Shown here one piece after another: positions 3,914-6,394 of a stretch of DNA of 6,394 nt; positions within the stretch are counted from its first letter, which is position 1, and the number at the start of each line of letters is the position of its first letter. Position numbers and translations under genes: made by a program. The notes beneath the pieces are model-generated. The model saw nothing but the letters and a program-made list of their open reading frames with translations. It ran no database searches and was not told the origin of the DNA. This DNA comes from Bacillota bacterium (lineage in GTDB: Bacteria > Bacillota > Clostridia > Christensenellales > Pumilibacteraceae): positions 1 to 6,394 of the forward strand of contig WQSV01000090.1 in assembly GCA_009787685.1 (NCBI GenBank), given 5' to 3'.

Positions 3914-6394
3914 TTAATTATTGTTTTGAAGTATTGGAGTTAAAGACAAGACGAATCCCGAAGCTGAACGAGCAATGACATAAGAGAAAGCTGATGGCAA
4001 ATAGTCTTGAGTTAGTGACATTGCACGAACTCTGATTAGGTGGTCTCCGGGATTGTCGAGCATGCTATTAATCAAGTCAGAGTTTCCTCTTTGGAAGAAA
4101 AAGTCTATTTGAGAGTGGACTGGTTGGTCTGGGTGAAGAATCCATTCATTTGAACCTTGCACTCGAACATAGACTCTAAAGAAGTCCGTATTTTGACATG
4201 CATCCCAAATTAGTGCAGATGAATGAACTCCTTGTCCGCGTCTTATGTTTGACGGCGATTCTAGATTGCTTGGTTCGCATGGGTCTGGAATATCAACACT
4301 TGCAACAACATTCAAACTTCCATGCAAGTTTCCAAACACATTGATTTCAAACGAAACATAGCTAAATTCTGATGCAAAAATTCCACCATCAAAATTGAAC
4401 GCTTGGATTCTCACAAAGTGATTCCCAACTCTTGAAGCAAAAGCACTTTGCCCACCAAAGAAAGTCGATATTCTTGTTGCAGTTGTTTGTGTGTGGAGTT
4501 GCCATGTGTTCTCTCCTTGGAAAAGAACATAGACCCTGTAGAGCATTGCGTCCTCAACTTCGTCCCAAACGATTGAATTTTGAACTGCAATTTCGGCACG
4601 AATGTTTGATGGCGACTCAAGCGTCACGACTGGCAACATTACGGAAATATCCGGAGTGTCGAACACTGCTTCATAGAAATAGTAAACATAGAAATATTCT
4701 TCATCATTTTCATCAAAGTTTGACCCAATTGAAACGGTTATTCTTTTATAGATAAAACCACTGTTTTCAAAACCCCAAAGATTTGAGATTGCTTGAATTC
4801 TCACATAATGGACTCCAACAATATTTGTTGTTAAAGCAAATATTCCGTCAATATATCTTGATGGTGCTTGGACAATACCATGAAGAGTCCAACCAGATGA
4901 GCCAACCGTGAAGACATAGACCCTATATGCTGTTGCGTTCATGACTTCGCTCCAGATGATATAGTTTCTGCCAACTTCACCCCATGTGCCTCGTCCGCGC
5001 CACACAGTTTGAGGTGTTGAAAGGACAACTGAGTCTTCGCAAGTGCATGGGTAATTTCCACAAGGAGTTGTTGCTGGCTCATTATTTTCATCGCATATGC
5101 ATGGATGAAATCCGCATGGTCCACAAACACAATCATATTTTTGGCATGTGATGCAACAAATGCAGACGAGACTTTTGCACTCTTGACAACAAATGCAATT
5201 ATATTTTTCACATTCTTCACAACAAATGCAATCAAACTTCAAGCATTCTTCGCAGCAAATGCACGGATATGCTCCGCATTCATCACAGCATATGCATGGA
5301 TGATAGCCACATGGGCCCGGGGCATGAATATATGTGAAGACATAGGTGTTTTGTCCGACAGTTGTTGTGACTGTTATCACAAGGTTATATGTTGATGGAC
5401 TGAATTGAACTGTTAAGATGGTGTAGGACCCATAGCCAAAAGCCATGAATAATGCAAGAGACAAAGCGATGTGATTATTTTCAACATTGAAAACAAAATT
5501 TTGCGTCATGACAGAGATTGTGACGATATTACCTTCTCTCAAAACACTTGAAGTGACCCCGCCTAGTGGAGTGCTGTCGTTTCTTAGAACTAGAATATAT
5601 TGCTTGTTTGAAGTCAGATTTGAAACATTAACTGACCATGTTGGAGGAGGACACTCGCATATATAACGATGACAAATTGTGCAACAAACGCATGGATACC
5701 CGTCGCATTCTTCACAACATCTACATGGATAAAATCCGCATGGACCCGGAGAATAGATATAGGCAAAAAGATAAACGTTTTGTCCAGCCGTTGTGACAAT
5801 TGTCATTTCAACAGTCAATGGAAATGATGACAAAAAAACTGTTGCTATGTCATTAGCGTTGTAGCCAAAAGCTTGGAGCAATTCTAGTGTCAAAGTGATT
5901 GTGAAATCGCTCGCGACATTAAAGAAAAAGGTTTGAGTGCCAACAGTGATTGTGACGATGCTCGCCGATCTGATTAGGCTTGCATCAAGTGCAGCTGGAC
6001 TGTCGTTTCTCAAAGAAAGAACATAGAGTCTGTTAGCGGTCAAATTCCAAACATTAACTGACCATGTTGGACATGAGCATGGATGAGTTTCGCAAACATA
6101 ACAACACTTGCAATCATCTTCAATCTCACCACATTCATCACAGATTGTTGGTTGATTATTGTTGCATTCGCATGGGTATGTCCCATAAACCACGCAACAC
6201 TCACATTCAGTCACTGGATTTTGACATTCATCACAGATTGTTGGTTGATTGTTATTGCATTCGCATGGGTATGTCCCATAAACCGCGCAACACTCACATT
6301 CAGTCACTGGATTTTGACATTCATCGCAGATTGTTGGTTGATTATTGTTGCATTCGCATGGGTATGTCCCATAAACCACGCAACATTCACATTC
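3914..6394 (-). CDS. Modular Cys-rich, probably secreted protein (5' end outside window)
   Basis: The frame is open to the right edge, so the N-terminus and any signal peptide are not visible; 826 residues are seen. A GTG at 6379 is an internal Val codon of the repeat, not a start. In order from the window edge: Cys module 1 (1-108, 31-residue repeats); beta-rich domain copy 1 (110-218); Cys module 2 (219-248); beta-rich domain copy 2 (252-361); Cys module 3 (362-452); then three degenerate Fn3-like modules (about 459-555, 592-685, 711-811), each with a W-x(2+)-RVYV strand pair, WxLH and VR[IV][QR]A. About 69 Cys are present, all but two in the three Cys modules. The C-terminus (LTPILQNNN) has no LPxTG motif or membrane helix. 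The Cys patterns (CxC, CC, CxxC) suggest metal binding or a disulphide-locked stalk; which one cannot be told. The protein is not recognised as a named family. Confidence 0.85.
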   Translation of the reverse strand, partial: ECECCVVYGTYPCECNNNQPTICDECQNPVTECECCAVYGTYPCECNNNQPTICDECQNPVTECECCVVYGTYPCECNNNQPTICDECGEIEDDCKCCYVCETHPCSCPTWSVNVWNLTANRLYVLSLRNDSPAALDASLIRSASIVTITVGTQTFFFNVASDFTITLTLELLQAFGYNANDIATVFLSSFPLTVEMTIVTTAGQNVYLFAYIYSPGPCGFYPCRCCEECDGYPCVCCTICHRYICECPPPTWSVNVSNLTSNKQYILVLRNDSTPLGGVTSSVLREGNIVTISVMTQNFVFNVENNHIALSLALFMAFGYGSYTILTVQFSPSTYNLVITVTTTVGQNTYVFTYIHAPGPCGYHPCICCDECGAYPCICCEECLKFDCICCEECEKYNCICCQECKSLVCICCITCQKYDCVCGPCGFHPCICDENNEPATTPCGNYPCTCEDSVVLSTPQTVWRGRGTWGEVGRNYIIWSEVMNATAYRVYVFTVGSSGWTLHGIVQAPSRYIDGIFALTTNIVGVHYVRIQAISNLWGFENSGFIYKRITVSIGSNFDENDEEYFYVYYFYEAVFDTPDISVMLPVVTLESPSNIRAEIAVQNSIVWDEVEDAMLYRVYVLFQGENTWQLHTQTTATRISTFFGGQSAFASRVGNHFVRIQAFNFDGGIFASEFSYVSFEINVFGNLHGSLNVVASVDIPDPCEPSNLESPSNIRRGQGVHSSALIWDACQNTDFFRVYVRVQGSNEWILHPDQPVHSQIDFFFQRGNSDLINSMLDNPGDHLIRVRAMSLTQDYLPSAFSYVIARSASGFVLSLTPILQNNN
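5039..5311 (-). repeat. Cys module 3: 11-residue periodic C-x4-C-x-C-C-x2 repeats
   Basis: This part of the Cys-rich gene encodes consecutive 33-bp/11-residue units of consensus C-x-[YF]-x-x-C-[IV]-C-C-x-E. The first Cys of each of six units falls at exact 11-residue spacing. Two shorter units (CGFHPCIC, CGNYPCTC) follow, separated by a short Cys-free linker ENNEPATTP. There are 29 Cys in 91 residues. At the DNA level the units are diverged, so conservation is mainly of the Cys frame. Confidence 0.85.
5312..6067 (-). repeat. Two copies of an unrecognised ~110-residue beta-rich domain
   Basis: Copy 1 is encoded by 6067-5741 and copy 2 by 5641-5312, separated by Cys module 2. Both open with TWSVNV-x-NLT, share LRNDS, IVTI-x-V-x-TQ-x-F-x-FNV, AFGY and TT-x-GQN-x-Y-x-F-x-YI, and end in PGPCG. 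By eye about half the positions are identical, and a 23-base stretch at the opening is identical in DNA (5623-5645 and 6049-6071). The domain has no Cys. Alternating hydrophobic strands suggest a beta sandwich. I do not recognise the family. Confidence 0.75.
5651..5740 (-). repeat. Cys module 2: three 11-residue Cys units
   Basis: Three units (CGFYPCRCCEE, CDGYPCVCCTI, CHRYICEC) have first Cys at exact 11-residue spacing, giving 11 Cys in 30 residues. They follow the same C-x4-C-x-C-C pattern as module 3 and act as a short linker between the two copies of the beta-rich domain. Confidence 0.85.
6131..6394 (-). repeat. 93-bp near-identical tandem repeat (Cys module 1), cut by the window edge
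   Basis: The marker gggtatgtcccat recurs at 6174, 6267 and 6360, an exact 93-base period. The two complete copies differ at only four of 93 bases, and three of those changes are silent. About 2.8 copies are visible and the array runs off the right edge. Each unit encodes 31 residues with pattern CxC-x7-CxxC-x6-CxCC and a VYGTYP lead; the last unit diverges into CGEIEDDCKCC and an ordinary Cys unit. High DNA identity indicates recent expansion or homogenisation, so copy number probably varies between strains or is misassembled. Confidence 0.9.

Noticed and set aside
3349..5395. Several open frames on the + strand and in other minus frames (3349-3540, 3596-3811, 4411-4620, 4432-4755, 4939-5235, 5105-5395)
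   Set aside because: All but 3596-3811 lie wholly inside the two large coding regions, and that one lies half inside the lipoprotein gene and half in its promoter region. Those over the Cys modules inherit repetition from them. None has a credible ribosome binding site or recognisable product.
6377..6379. GTG at 6379 as start of the Cys-rich protein
   Set aside because: The frame stays open to 6394, and the codons before it (ECECC) match the end of the 31-residue repeat, so this GTG is an internal Val codon.
6131..6394. CRISPR-like array
   Set aside because: The whole 93-base period is repeated with no variable spacers, and it is in frame inside a coding region. It is a coding tandem repeat.

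Overview
The window looks like chromosomal DNA from a low-GC Gram-positive bacterium (Bacillota, most likely an uncultured Clostridia- or Bacilli-like lineage). The main reason is a large, Alu-domain-containing signal recognition particle (SRP) RNA of the Bacillus scRNA type. Two further observations fit: sigma-A promoters, AAAGGAG ribosome binding sites and a standard code in which TGG encodes Trp; and exported, repeat-built proteins with a Gram-positive lipoprotein signal. The lineage call is inference.

Layout. Bases 1-167 hold a small cluster of covarying palindromes in which a compound unit occurs twice, 74 bases apart. Bases 204-557 are a complete SRP RNA unit on the + strand: an extended -10 promoter, an RNA of about 268 nt, and a strong intrinsic terminator. 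Bases 558-795 are a spacer with no gene. From 796 to the right edge everything coding is on the minus strand, in two separate transcription units. The first (796-3654) encodes a 952-residue lipoprotein with three tandem InlB/Flg_new-like beta repeats, an unrecognised central domain and about four degenerate fibronectin-III-like modules. It has its own near-consensus promoter (3755-3783) in an AT-rich intergenic region with several short palindromes. The second (3914-6394, 5' end outside the window) encodes a very Cys-rich, modular protein and ends at an intrinsic terminator (3875-3904).

The two proteins share a degenerate module starting [A/S/T]PSN[I/F]R, followed by a W-containing strand. 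They are probably both exported and may work on the same surface or matrix, but neither has a recognisable catalytic motif. The most unusual item is the Cys-rich protein. It alternates three Cys modules (11-residue periodic C-x4-C-x-C-C-x2 units, and a 31-residue variant in near-identical 93-bp tandem copies) with two copies of an unrecognised beta-rich domain of about 110 residues, then three Fn3-like modules. The second item to check is the SRP RNA, whose apical loop is not the usual GGAA/GNRA tetraloop although the Ffh-binding internal loops are intact.
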